From NCBI GenBank assembly GCA_021202845.1, contig JAJQCF010000030.1, positions 1 to 64,000 on the forward strand: a stretch of 64,000 bases of DNA, written 5' to 3'. Of this stretch, positions 41,021 through 49,084 are shown piece by piece (position 1 is the stretch's first letter; every line of letters begins with the position of its first letter). Position numbers and translations under genes: made by a program. The notes below the pieces were generated by a model. That model saw only the letters and a program-made list of their open reading frames with translations, was not told the origin of the DNA and searched no databases. The DNA comes from Oscillospiraceae bacterium (lineage in GTDB: Bacteria; Bacillota; Clostridia; Oscillospirales; Oscillospiraceae).

Positions 41021-41729
41021 GTGCCGCGCGGGCGGCCATTATGGCGGCCTGATAGCGCGGCACAAAGCACATTGGGGCGGTACCGTCCGTTATGCCGGCG
41101 TCCACAGCCCCGCGCAGCTCCTGCTGCGCCCAGTCCGGCGCGGGCAGCGCGGACAGATAATCCGTCAGCGCCTTGTAAATTTCTTCTCCCGTCATACTCT
41201 CCTCTAATTTAGCGTTGACCTCCGCCGCTATCCTCCCGTGGCGGGTGTAAAGCCAGTCGCCCGGGCATGATTTTTGAGCGAACCAGCGGTGGACGGTCAT
41301 GTTCTGCTTGTCCGTCTGCCCCACAAGGCTCCTGTCGCCCCGCCAGAGCAGCTTTGCTATGCCGTTGCGGCGGCACACGTCAGTCAGCAGTTCTATGAGG
41401 CTGTCATAGGCCGCGTCGCTCACCGGCCAACCCTCGTCCGCCCCGCCGCAGTTGGCCACTTCAATCGTCACGGCGCGGTCGTCGTTTTCCGCCGACGAAG
41501 TGCACCAGCTGCGGTTTGCCTCGTCCACGTACAGCGCAATGCGCCCGTCGGAGCCTATGCCGTAGTTGCTGCTCGCCCGCGTCGTAGACCGCGCGAACAG
41601 CGCGCCGCAGCTCTCAACGCTCAAATCTCCCGCCATACAGTGTATGCTCACGGTATCTATGGCGCGGGTGCGCGCGCCGGAGTGGTTGGGGCTGGGTATG
41701 ACGCACTGCGTTAGCGGGCTCACGCTCAC
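41004..41729 (-). CDS. Phage N-acetylmuramoyl-L-alanine amidase (endolysin)
   Basis: A 241-residue peptidoglycan amidase of the Amidase_2/PGRP fold. Zinc ligands are in DTVSIHCMAGD, in MTVHRWFAQ and in KSCPGDWL. The conserved SSNYGIGSDGRIALYVDE lies between. The last 45 residues (DWAQQELRGAVDAGITDGTAP) resemble an SLH-like wall-binding tail. It starts at GTG 41729, overlapping the holin stop as GTGA; longer readings run through the holin gene in the wrong frame. It is the last gene of the cluster. Its final codons lie in the tandem repeat. Confidence 0.92.
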   Translation of the reverse strand: MSVSPLTQCVIPSPNHSGARTRAIDTVSIHCMAGDLSVESCGALFARSTTRASSNYGIGSDGRIALYVDEANRSWCTSSAENDDRAVTIEVANCGGADEGWPVSDAAYDSLIELLTDVCRRNGIAKLLWRGDRSLVGQTDKQNMTVHRWFAQKSCPGDWLYTRHGRIAAEVNAKLEESMTGEEIYKALTDYLSALPAPDWAQQELRGAVDAGITDGTAPMCFVPRYQAAIMAARAARRTDE

Positions 41730-41917
41730 TCCTCCGCCTCCGGCAGTCCCGTCAGGCTTGTCAGCATACTCAGCAGCCCCGCCAGCACCGCCGCGCTGGC
41801 CACCTCCGGCCAGCTGACCTCGCTCAGCAGCGCCGAGGCCCCTATCGCCGCGGCCGCGGTCTGCGCCACCGTCCTCACGGCGCGCACCGCTGCGGCTTTC
41901 AGCCATTTTTTGCTCAT
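41726..41917 (-). CDS. Phage holin (r1t-like)
   Basis: A 63-residue protein with a basic N-terminus (KKWLKAAAVRAVRTVAQT) and two short hydrophobic helices (AAAAIGASALL and AAVLAGLLSMLTSLTG), matching small class II holins of the r1t type. It would form the membrane lesion that releases the amidase. Start and stop overlap the neighbouring genes by four bases each. Its place just before the endolysin supports the call. Confidence 0.82.
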   Translation of the reverse strand: MSKKWLKAAAVRAVRTVAQTAAAAIGASALLSEVSWPEVASAAVLAGLLSMLTSLTGLPEAEE

Positions 41918-42159
41918 TTCTGCTCTCTCCTCTCCAAATCGTCTATGCGGTGGTTGGCCACCTTCATCTTTTCCTCTAACAGCGCCGCGCCCTCCTCCAG
42001 CCGGTACGTGCGCTCGATAACGCTGTTGTGTCTGTCCACCTTCTTTTCCAGCTGTTCAAGGCGATAGGAAAACACGGCGGCGTTTTTCCTATTGGCGGCG
42101 TAGGCTCCCGCCAGCGTCCCTGCGAGCGCCAGCAGCGCCACAATTATTTCCGACAGCAT
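41914..42159 (-). CDS. Small phage membrane-anchored coiled-coil protein (XhlA-like)
   Basis: An 81-residue protein with one N-terminal transmembrane helix (SEIIVALLALAGTLAGAYAA) and a coiled coil thereafter (YRLEQLEKKVDRHNSVIERTYRLEE). Such proteins often sit before holin and amidase and may modulate lysis, like XhlA. The sequence is not assigned to a named family with certainty. It overlaps both neighbours. Confidence 0.65.
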   Translation of the reverse strand: MLSEIIVALLALAGTLAGAYAANRKNAAVFSYRLEQLEKKVDRHNSVIERTYRLEEGAALLEEKMKVANHRIDDLERREQK

Positions 42160-43151
42160 ACGCGCCTCCCCGCTCCCCGCGGCGCCGTTACGCGGCGTAT
42201 CCAGTCGTCAAACGTCACGCGCTCCATGTCCATGCCCTCGGCGACCTTGCGGCTGCGCACGGCGGCGGAAACCGCGCTGCGCTCCGCGGCGTCCATGCTC
42301 TCGAAAACGTCGCGGTACTTTTTGTAGTAGTCGCCGAACCTCCGCTCCGTCGCCTCGCGGTATTTCCTGCTGCCGCGGCTCAGCCAGCGCTCGGTGTTCA
42401 TGGAGTAGTAGGCGTCGAACACCATGCCCGCGCACACCGACTGCGCCGCGCCGCGCTTTCCCCGCCGCAGCAGCTCGCCCGTGAGCGCGTCGCTGCTGCG
42501 GAGCATATCCCCGTAGGTTTTGAGGATATACTGTGGGTCGTGCCTGCAAACGCTCTCATCGCGCCAGCGCCAGAGATAAAACGGCGTCGGGCAGTATTTC
42601 GCGTTCTCGCTGAGGCTGCGGCAGAGGATGTTGAAGTAGCTGTCCTCGTGTACTGTCAGCGCGGCGTTCCAGCGGATATTGTTCTCGGTGAGGAACTGCC
42701 GCCTGTGTACCTTCCCGTGGACAAATGTTGAGTCCATGTCGTGGTTCAGGTAGATTGGCTCCCCGCTTTCGGGGCTCCGCGTTTCCTCCACGAACACCGA
42801 GGTCAGCGTGTCGAAACCCGCCCCGCGCATTTCTCGGAAAATTATCCACAGCCCGCAGAGGTTGAAGAACATATCGTCCGCGTCGCAGAACATGACGTAC
42901 TCCGCCTCCGCCCTGTCCAGACACGCCTGCCGTGCCGCCGAGACCCCGCCGTGCGGCAGAAGGTGGTACTGCACCTCAAACGGATAGCTTTGCAGCAGCT
43001 TGTCGGATAGGTGCACATCGCTGCCGTCATTGCAGATGATAACGCCCACCTCGCCGAAGTCCACGTTCTGCTGCATGGCAACGCTGTCCAGCAGCGGCTT
43101 TACCACCGCGTCCGTCTCGTTATACTGCGGCACCAAAATTTGCAGCTTCAT
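42144..43151 (-). CDS. Family 2 glycosyltransferase encoded in the phage cluster
   Basis: A 335-residue soluble GT-A enzyme. The N-terminus has ILVPQYNETDAVVKPLLDSV, then VIICNDGSDVH, and the metal-binding MFCDADDMFFNLCG; a C-terminal extension of about 100 residues is rich in Arg. The ATG at 43151 is two bases before the LRR gene stop, so the pair is translationally linked. A sugar transferase in the tail/adhesin block suggests that it glycosylates the LRR protein, other virion proteins or the host surface to exclude phages. Target and sugar are unknown. Confidence 0.85.
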   Translation of the reverse strand: MKLQILVPQYNETDAVVKPLLDSVAMQQNVDFGEVGVIICNDGSDVHLSDKLLQSYPFEVQYHLLPHGGVSAARQACLDRAEAEYVMFCDADDMFFNLCGLWIIFREMRGAGFDTLTSVFVEETRSPESGEPIYLNHDMDSTFVHGKVHRRQFLTENNIRWNAALTVHEDSYFNILCRSLSENAKYCPTPFYLWRWRDESVCRHDPQYILKTYGDMLRSSDALTGELLRRGKRGAAQSVCAGMVFDAYYSMNTERWLSRGSRKYREATERRFGDYYKKYRDVFESMDAAERSAVSAAVRSRKVAEGMDMERVTFDDWIRRVTAPRGAGRRVCCRK

Positions 43152-43153
43152 GC

Positions 43154-44119
43154 TCACTCCTCCATTCCCGTAATTCTGTCGGCGTAGACGCTCCAGTTCG
43201 CCGCCGCCTTGTAGCTCGCCAGCAGGCTCTCCGGCACGTATACCGAGCCGAAGTAGCCGAGGTAGGTTGAAAGCGACAGCGGCGTGGAGGCAAAGGCGTT
43301 CAGGCTCAGCGTCGCAAGGCTGCTGCCCGCGAGGTAGACGGCGCTCAGCGCGGAGCAGGACTGGAACGCCGAGGAGCCAATGACCGTGCAGCGCGGCAGG
43401 CTGACGCTCTCCAGCGCTCGGCAGCCGCGGAAGGCGTGGCTGTAGACCGCGAGGCAGGACGGCAGGCTGACGGCGGCCAGCGAGGTGCAGCTGTAGAAAG
43501 CGTAGTTGCCGATGTACTCGCAGGCGGGCAGCGCCGCTTCTGTGAGCGCCGTGCAGTAGCCGAAGGCGTAGTTGCCTATGTCCGTGCAGACTGGCAAACT
43601 CAGCCGCGTCAGCGAGCGGCAGTAGTAAAAGGCGTTGCCGCTCACCGTCTCCGCCGCCGCGAAGTCCGCCGCCGCCAAGGCCGTGCAGGAGGCGAAGGCG
43701 TAAGACCCTATGGTCAGGCACATCGGAAAAGACACCTTCTCCAGCGCATAGCAGGAGATAAAAGCGTTGCCCGCAATGCTCTCGCAGGCGGGAAAGCTCA
43801 CGCTCTCCAGCGCCTCGCAGCCCGCGAAAGCCTGACTGCCCACCTGCACGCAGGCGGGGAAGCTGACGGCACTCAGGCTGCCGCAGCCGAAAAAGGCGTA
43901 GCTGCCGATTGCCGTGACAAGCCCCTCCGTGTCATCGTAGTCCGCAACGGTGCGGCGCAGTATGGCGGCGGCGCTGCCGGAGTCCCCGCCGCCCGCTGGT
44001 ATTCCGGCAATGGCCTCGGGGAAGGCGTCGGCCACTATTTCCACGCTGCCGCCCGTCTTGGCGCGTATGGCGGAGGCGATGTCGGAAAAGAGCGCTGTCA
44101 GACTGCTGTGATTTGCCAT
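43154..44119 (-). CDS. BspA-type leucine-rich-repeat protein, probable receptor-binding adhesin
   Basis: A 321-residue protein. After an N-terminal helical part (ASAIRAKTGGSVEIVADAFPEAIAGIP, seen in phage tail-fibre proteins) come about nine LRR_5 repeats of roughly 23 residues, with cores such as IGSYAFASCTALAAADF and IGNYAFYSCTSLAAVSL. A C-terminal cap follows. Position after the tail-like genes suggests a tail-tip adhesin. The same repeat type occurs in the host surface protein at 57605-58993. It is coupled to the glycosyltransferase gene. Confidence 0.85.
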   Translation of the reverse strand: MANHSSLTALFSDIASAIRAKTGGSVEIVADAFPEAIAGIPAGGGDSGSAAAILRRTVADYDDTEGLVTAIGSYAFFGCGSLSAVSFPACVQVGSQAFAGCEALESVSFPACESIAGNAFISCYALEKVSFPMCLTIGSYAFASCTALAAADFAAAETVSGNAFYYCRSLTRLSLPVCTDIGNYAFGYCTALTEAALPACEYIGNYAFYSCTSLAAVSLPSCLAVYSHAFRGCRALESVSLPRCTVIGSSAFQSCSALSAVYLAGSSLATLSLNAFASTPLSLSTYLGYFGSVYVPESLLASYKAAANWSVYADRITGMEE

Positions 44120-44469
44120 CAGTAGCTCGCCTCCATCGCCTCAAATATCGCCGTTCGGACGTAGCTGTATATCCCGCCCGAGGTGACAAGGTTCCCGCTG
44201 CCCGCGGTAGGCTCGGTGTCGAAGTCGTAGCCCGCGCTGCCGTCCGCGCCGTCCATAACGTCGAAGACGTGCTCGCCCTCGCAGTCCGTTATGGTGACGC
44301 GGTGGCCGCCCTCTATCTCCTCCACGCTCACCGTCGGCGAAACTCCGTCCACACCGTCAAGGCCGTCGGCGCCGTCCAGCCCGTCGAGGCCGTCCTCGCC
44401 CTTTATCACCAGCGCGTCCATGAGCGTCAGCGCCAGTCCCTCCGTGCTTGTCAGCTTTATTTCCGCCAT
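44119..44469 (-). CDS. Phage protein with short collagen-like region
   Basis: A 116-residue protein. Residues about 22-45 are a collagen-like series of Gly-Leu-Asp/Gly-Ala-Asp triplets (GEDGLDGLDGADGLDG), followed by a beta-rich part and a C-terminal sequence (GNLVTSGGIYSYVRTAIFE) common in phage fibre and tail-tip proteins. It probably trimerises and belongs to the adhesion apparatus. The stop overlaps the first base of the LRR gene. Confidence 0.75.
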   Translation of the reverse strand: MAEIKLTSTEGLALTLMDALVIKGEDGLDGLDGADGLDGVDGVSPTVSVEEIEGGHRVTITDCEGEHVFDVMDGADGSAGYDFDTEPTAGSGNLVTSGGIYSYVRTAIFEAMEASY

Positions 44470-44470
44470 A

Positions 44471-44794
44471 TCACAGCTCCTCCCTGCTCAGCGCGCAGAC
44501 AACTTGTATATACCCGGGAGCTTTCGCGCCCATCACCTGCCCGTCGGGGAACTTGACGCGCGCGTCCAGCGGCGCGGCCTCCGGCGGCAGGGCGAACGTC
44601 TCCTCCTGACTGAGCGGTATGTAAAAGCAGCCGTCGTCCGCAGAGAACGTGACCTCCTGCGGGTAGAGCTTGCGCAGACTGCGCCCAAGGCAGAACTCCG
44701 CCGTCTCCACGCTCTCGCCCGACAGGGCGCTGCCGTTGAGCGTCAAGGCCACGGGCAGGGAGTAAGCGTCGCCCTGCTTGATTTTTGTACTCAT
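44471..44794 (-). CDS. Small phage baseplate- or fibre-associated protein of unknown function
   Basis: A 107-residue protein, soluble and beta-rich (KIKQGDAYSLPVALTLNGS, EETFALPPEAAPLDARVKFPDGQV). It resembles BppU-like N-terminal domains of baseplate upper proteins, which attach fibres, but I cannot assign it firmly. It lies one base from the collagen-like gene and after the large tail-like gene. Confidence 0.6.
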   Translation of the reverse strand: MSTKIKQGDAYSLPVALTLNGSALSGESVETAEFCLGRSLRKLYPQEVTFSADDGCFYIPLSQEETFALPPEAAPLDARVKFPDGQVMGAKAPGYIQVVCALSREEL

Positions 44795-44813
44795 CTTCTC
44801 ATTCCTCCGTCCC

Positions 44814-47177
44814 TCACCTCACGTAGCCGGCAAAGCGCACCCTGATGTCCGCCGAAACAACGGTCGCCGTGGTGTCGGCGGTGCAGTTGGACAGCACGAG
44901 CCGGTAGAAGGTGAATTTTTTCGTTTTCAGCTTTATAATCCGCGTGGCGGGGACGCTCTCGGCGCTCTCGGTTGCCAGCGAGTGCTCGCTGTAGTCCGTG
45001 CGCCTGTCCGTGCAGGCGGTCACGGCGAGGAACCCCGCGTCGGAGGGCTTCACGCCCAGCCACACCATCAGCGAATACTTGCGCCTAAAGTCGCGGTCGA
45101 ACGACATGGCTCCGCTCTCCCACACCGCGTCGATGGCGTTGCCCGCGTCGCTGTAATAGTCGTCGGAAAAGTGCCGCAGCCAGCCGTCGGAGGTGCCGAT
45201 GTAAACCTCGCCCTTGTAGTTAATCATGCTCTTGGCGTCAAAGTCCGTGTAGATGTACCAAGCGTCGGCCTCCACGTTGTTCACCAGCGCCGTGCCGTCC
45301 GGCGATATGACGTAATACTCCCGCGTCACCTTGTCGTAGAATGTCCGCGCCGAGGCAAGGTCGAAGCTGCCCAGCGTGCTGTCCACGCGGCGGGAGACGC
45401 AGCGCGCGCTGCGCTGGTCGCCGGTGAAGCTGCCGTAGCTGTTGGGGACCCACTCTATAACGCTGCGCCCGTCCAGCGTGCGCGGGCGGTTTTCCACAAG
45501 GCAGACCTGACCGGGCGCGCAGCCGCCCACGTCGCGGTTGACCGGCGTCACGTAAAACCCCGCCGTCACGCTGCCATCGGCCAGCGTCACCTCGGAATAG
45601 CTTATCGACCACGCGCTGTCGGTTTTGAAGGCCATAAGGCGGCTGTAGTGCCTTATGAGCGCGGTCAGCGGCGTGTTCTCGTCGCCGATTGCGGCCTCGT
45701 TCATATCGGGAAAGTAGTCCGCGCGCGGCCTGCCGTTTTCGTCGATGCCGCTGTAGAGTGTTGTGTTGCTCCCGTCGCCGTATATGAATACCCGCGTGTC
45801 CTGCGCGCCGTTGAAAAGCTCCGCCCAGTGCATACCCTCCACCTGCGCGCGGCTGTTTGCCGCCACAGAGTAGCCTATCTCAAGGCTGTTCACGCCCTCC
45901 GGCGGAGCTTCGGCGAGCGCCACCGTGCCCTGCGAGAGTGAGACGGTGTAGTCCGCAAGCTCCTCGCCCGTGGCCGTATAGCGCACGTAGTCCACTCCGG
46001 CAATGTCTGTCTCCGCTAACTGGAAAACCACGCTCTCCCCGTCGGGGCAAAAGCGCTCTCGGCGCAGACCGTTGAGCTTGTTCACCTGCTCCAGCGCCGT
46101 CCCTCCGCCGCTCGGCGGGGCGGCGGTCACGACCAGCGGGCGGTAGCCCTCCACCTCCGCCAGCGCCGTGCCGTCCCACACCATGTACTGCGAGCCGTTC
46201 AGGATATACAGCTTTTCCTCAAAGCCGAACATTCCCACCTCCGCGCCGGTGTCCAAGCTGCCGCAGTCGGTCTTGCTCCACTCCCCGCCGCTCTCGGCCA
46301 GCTGCCAGAGGTGGCCGTTGCAGGCCGCGCACAACACCTCCGTGCCGCCCACATAGCCGCTCCATATGCCGCGCACAACCGTGTCGCCCGCCTCGTCGCC
46401 GCCGACAGCCTTCACCGCCGCCGCATACCAGACGTACCTGTCGTCCAGCGCCCACGCCACGGCTCTGCCGGTGTAGGAATACTGCTCGTAGCTGCCGCCG
46501 GTCGGCAGCGTCACGGTCGTCGTCTTATAGCTCGTGAGATAGTAGAGCGTTCCCGCGGAGCTCGTGACCCACCTGCCGACGAGGTCATCGGGGGAGCCGA
46601 GCTCGCTGTAGTAGACCGTCTCGGCGTCCGCCGCGGCCACCTCGCCCGCCGTGACGGTCAGCGTGCCGTAGACCTTCACGCTGCCGCCGCGCGTCAGCAC
46701 CGTCACGCCGCTGACGGAGGCGGACGACAGACCCACCGCTCCGCCGCGGCACAGCACGTCGCCCTCGGCTGCGTTCGCCGCCGCCTCCGTGAACTTCATA
46801 ATAACGCCGTCAATGAGCGCGAATTTGCCCACGCAGTCGGAAAAGCCCACCGTCTCGGCCTCGCCGCTGAGCGTTATCGTCCCCACGCCGTCCACGCTGA
46901 CGGAGGGGTAGGCGGTGAACTCCGCGCTTGTGGCGTTCAGCTCCGTCAGCACCGCGCTCTGGAGGCCGGTAGAAACGGCGTAGTCGCTCAGCAGACCCGC
47001 CACGTTGGCCGTGCCTCCGCGCTTTTTCAGCGCGCCGCCGCTCGTTATGCGCCAGTTGCGCATGTGCGCGGCCTCGCCCATTTGCAGCGTGCTGTCGCCC
47101 TCGGGCGCCTCGTTCACTCCCAGCCACTTATGTATGCGGAACACTGTGTCGCCGGAGCCCGATTTCACTTTTGCCAT
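44814..47177 (-). CDS. Large phage tail/head-completion protein (P22 gp10-like beta propeller)
   Basis: A 787-residue protein. The N-terminus HKWLGVNEAPEGDSTLQMGEA, then HMRNWRITSGGALKKRGG, is the typical opening of podovirus tail-accessory/stabilisation proteins (P22 gp10 type). Later parts are repeated beta strands (GGDEAGDTVVRGIWSGYVGG, KLYILNGSQYMVWDGT, LMAFKTDSAWSIS) consistent with a propeller. It would close the head-tail connector. It is followed by fibre genes. Exact role inferred by position and fold. Confidence 0.65.
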   Translation of the reverse strand: MAKVKSGSGDTVFRIHKWLGVNEAPEGDSTLQMGEAAHMRNWRITSGGALKKRGGTANVAGLLSDYAVSTGLQSAVLTELNATSAEFTAYPSVSVDGVGTITLSGEAETVGFSDCVGKFALIDGVIMKFTEAAANAAEGDVLCRGGAVGLSSASVSGVTVLTRGGSVKVYGTLTVTAGEVAAADAETVYYSELGSPDDLVGRWVTSSAGTLYYLTSYKTTTVTLPTGGSYEQYSYTGRAVAWALDDRYVWYAAAVKAVGGDEAGDTVVRGIWSGYVGGTEVLCAACNGHLWQLAESGGEWSKTDCGSLDTGAEVGMFGFEEKLYILNGSQYMVWDGTALAEVEGYRPLVVTAAPPSGGGTALEQVNKLNGLRRERFCPDGESVVFQLAETDIAGVDYVRYTATGEELADYTVSLSQGTVALAEAPPEGVNSLEIGYSVAANSRAQVEGMHWAELFNGAQDTRVFIYGDGSNTTLYSGIDENGRPRADYFPDMNEAAIGDENTPLTALIRHYSRLMAFKTDSAWSISYSEVTLADGSVTAGFYVTPVNRDVGGCAPGQVCLVENRPRTLDGRSVIEWVPNSYGSFTGDQRSARCVSRRVDSTLGSFDLASARTFYDKVTREYYVISPDGTALVNNVEADAWYIYTDFDAKSMINYKGEVYIGTSDGWLRHFSDDYYSDAGNAIDAVWESGAMSFDRDFRRKYSLMVWLGVKPSDAGFLAVTACTDRRTDYSEHSLATESAESVPATRIIKLKTKKFTFYRLVLSNCTADTTATVVSADIRVRFAGYVR

Positions 47178-47181
47178 AGCC

Positions 47182-47589
47182 TCACCACCTCCCGAAGCCG
47201 CCCAGCTCTATGCCGCCGTAAATGTCCTCAACCGCTCCGCACTCCGCCTCCGAGGCCAGATAGCGTTCCCTCAGCTCCTCGTAGCGCTGGGAGTAGAAGT
47301 CCGCGGCGGCGGGGTTTTCGTCCAGCAGCAGGTTTGCCGCCAGACCGCAGGCCAGCGCGCTGAGGGCAAAGGCGTCGCTCACGCCCTGAACGCAGTCGTC
47401 AAGGCTCTCCGTCTGCGGCGAGTGTCCCCGCCGCCCGCGCCGCAGATTTAGCTCTGCCAAAAGCGTGTTGACTATAATCGGCGCTCTGCGCTCGTACTCC
47501 TCCGTGCCCTCGTGCTGCGCCTCTCCTTCCGCGTTCAGCTCGTCCATCAGCCCCATCGCGGCGCGGAAAATGTCCTCAACGCACACCAT
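47182..47589 (-). CDS. Probable head-tail connector/adaptor protein
   Basis: A 135-residue, mostly helical acidic protein (VEDIFRAAMGLMDELNAEGE, DFYSQRYEELRERYLAS). Size and position between coat and tail-like gene match connector (gp4/adaptor) proteins of podoviruses. No enzyme motif is seen. Start ATG 47589 is seven bases after the coat gene stop. The call is positional. Confidence 0.6.
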   Translation of the reverse strand: MVCVEDIFRAAMGLMDELNAEGEAQHEGTEEYERRAPIIVNTLLAELNLRRGRRGHSPQTESLDDCVQGVSDAFALSALACGLAANLLLDENPAAADFYSQRYEELRERYLASEAECGAVEDIYGGIELGGFGRW

Positions 47590-47596
47590 AAGCGCC

Positions 47597-48646
47597 TTAC
47601 TCCGCCGCGGCTTCGGCGACCGCGCTATTCACTGCCCCGTCCAGTCGGGCGTAGGCTCTTATAACCGTGCCGCTGTCCACAGTCACGGCGGAGGAATACG
47701 TCTTGGCGCTGGAAGAAGTCTTGGGGTTCGTGCCGTCGGTGGTGTAGACTATCTCCGCGCCGTCGGCGGCACAGGTTATTGCCGCGCTGCCGTCAGTCAC
47801 AGTGATAACCGGCGCGGCCACGCCCTCGGTGGCGTAGACGTACACGCCGCAGACCTTGCTGTCCAGCACGAACGAATCGTACATAATGCGGCACTCGCCG
47901 AGGTCGCCGTCCAGACCCGGAGGATTTTTGTGCGCGCGCAGCGTTTTGAGCTTCTGCGGGTCGGCCGTCGCTCCCGCGTGCTTGAGAATGAAGCTCACTC
48001 CCTGCGGCATATAACTGTCGGGCACCGGCACGACAGCCGCGCCGTCTATGAAGCCCACGACGCCGTTTTTCACGGACTGCGCGCCCAGCGTGTCCACGCT
48101 CATAAGCTCGGAGGCCAGCTTGCAGCTTATGTAGGCGCTCTCGCCTATGAACAGCGCACGGCCGCGGCGCGGCACTCTGGCGTTGCTCATGGCGGCGTTG
48201 GCGGTCATTATGGCCGTCACCGCGTTGTCTTTCGTCAGCGCGTCGGCTCCGGCGCAGCCCAGCCCCGCGCCGTTGGCCCACTTGTCGAGGCGGTAGATGT
48301 CTATTTCGGGAATAACCACCTCGTCCCAGCTGCTCTTGAGCTGGCGGTTGCAGTGCTTCACGTTCAGCTGCTCGGCGGCGTTGCCCGCGTCAATGGTGAA
48401 CGTGAAGGCGCGGTCGCGGCTCATGGTCATGACCTGCACCGCGTCGCCCAGCTCCTCCGCCGTGCCGAAGCGGCTGCCGCCCGCGCGGTTGTAGTCGCCC
48501 ATAGTCACGGGCTCGGCGGAGTAGACCTTCAGGCTCTTTACCCCGTCCCAGTCGAACGCCTTGCCCGCGAACTTCTCCGTCACGGAGCCGAGAGTAAAGC
48601 GCTCGTCTAATTTGTTTGCATACTTGCTTGCCAAATTGATTGCCAT
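47597..48646 (-). CDS. Major capsid protein with C-terminal Ig-like (CHB_HEX_C-type) domain
   Basis: A 349-residue coat protein (DERFTLGSVTEKFAGKAFDWDGVKSLKVYS start; AIMTANAAMSNARVPRRGRALFIGE in the middle), of the P22/HK97-fold group. The last 70 residues form a separate beta domain with AEIVYTTDGTNPKTSSSAKTY, the chitobiase/fibronectin-associated pattern that often binds carbohydrate or adorns the particle surface. Shine-Dalgarno AAAAGGTAAAAA precedes the ATG. It lies between scaffold-like and connector genes. Confidence 0.8.
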   Translation of the reverse strand: MAINLASKYANKLDERFTLGSVTEKFAGKAFDWDGVKSLKVYSAEPVTMGDYNRAGGSRFGTAEELGDAVQVMTMSRDRAFTFTIDAGNAAEQLNVKHCNRQLKSSWDEVVIPEIDIYRLDKWANGAGLGCAGADALTKDNAVTAIMTANAAMSNARVPRRGRALFIGESAYISCKLASELMSVDTLGAQSVKNGVVGFIDGAAVVPVPDSYMPQGVSFILKHAGATADPQKLKTLRAHKNPPGLDGDLGECRIMYDSFVLDSKVCGVYVYATEGVAAPVITVTDGSAAITCAADGAEIVYTTDGTNPKTSSSAKTYSSAVTVDSGTVIRAYARLDGAVNSAVAEAAAE

Positions 48647-48696
48647 AGTTTTTTACCTTTTTCTTTTAAATTATAAATTTTGTTTGGCTCATTTGT

Positions 48697-49062
48697 TCAG
48701 TCGCCATACCACAGCGCGTCGAAGTCCGCCGCGGCGGACGCGCCCGCGGAGGCGGCGCTCCCCGCGCTCAGCGCGCGGCCGGAGCGTTTTTCCGCCTCGG
48801 CTTTCAGCGCGGCGTTTTCGTTCAGCAGATAGGCCGTCAGCAGGCTCTTGCCGCTCCTGACGCCCGCCCACACCGCCTCGGGCAGATTCTTCACGTCGGC
48901 GTCTGGCACAGCGTCCAAGAATGCGCGTATGTCCGCGTCCCTCGCCGCGCTCAGTGCCGCGCTCTCCGCCGTCTCGCCGTTCGGCTCCGCGCTCTCGGGC
49001 GTCTGCGCCTCCGCAGCCTCGGTGTCCGTCGCTTCGGGCGCAAAAATCATTTCCTCGTCCAT
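48697..49062 (-). CDS. Scaffold-like phage protein
   Basis: A 121-residue, acidic, alanine- and glutamate-rich, probably disordered and helical protein (EATDTEAAEAQTPESAEPNG; EKRSGRALSAGSAASAGA). Position between portal and coat, and composition, suit a capsid scaffold. No protease motif is present, and the cluster has no separate maturation protease gene. Assignment is by position. Confidence 0.6.
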   Translation of the reverse strand: MDEEMIFAPEATDTEAAEAQTPESAEPNGETAESAALSAARDADIRAFLDAVPDADVKNLPEAVWAGVRSGKSLLTAYLLNENAALKAEAEKRSGRALSAGSAASAGASAAADFDALWYGD

Positions 49063-49084
49063 GCTCTTGTCTCTCCTTTTTAAG

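Noticed and set aside
40795..41212. Three overlapping plus-strand open frames over the tandem repeat
   Set aside because: They arise because the 43-base unit lacks stops in every frame; the peptides are reading-frame shifts of the same repeat, without ribosome sites.
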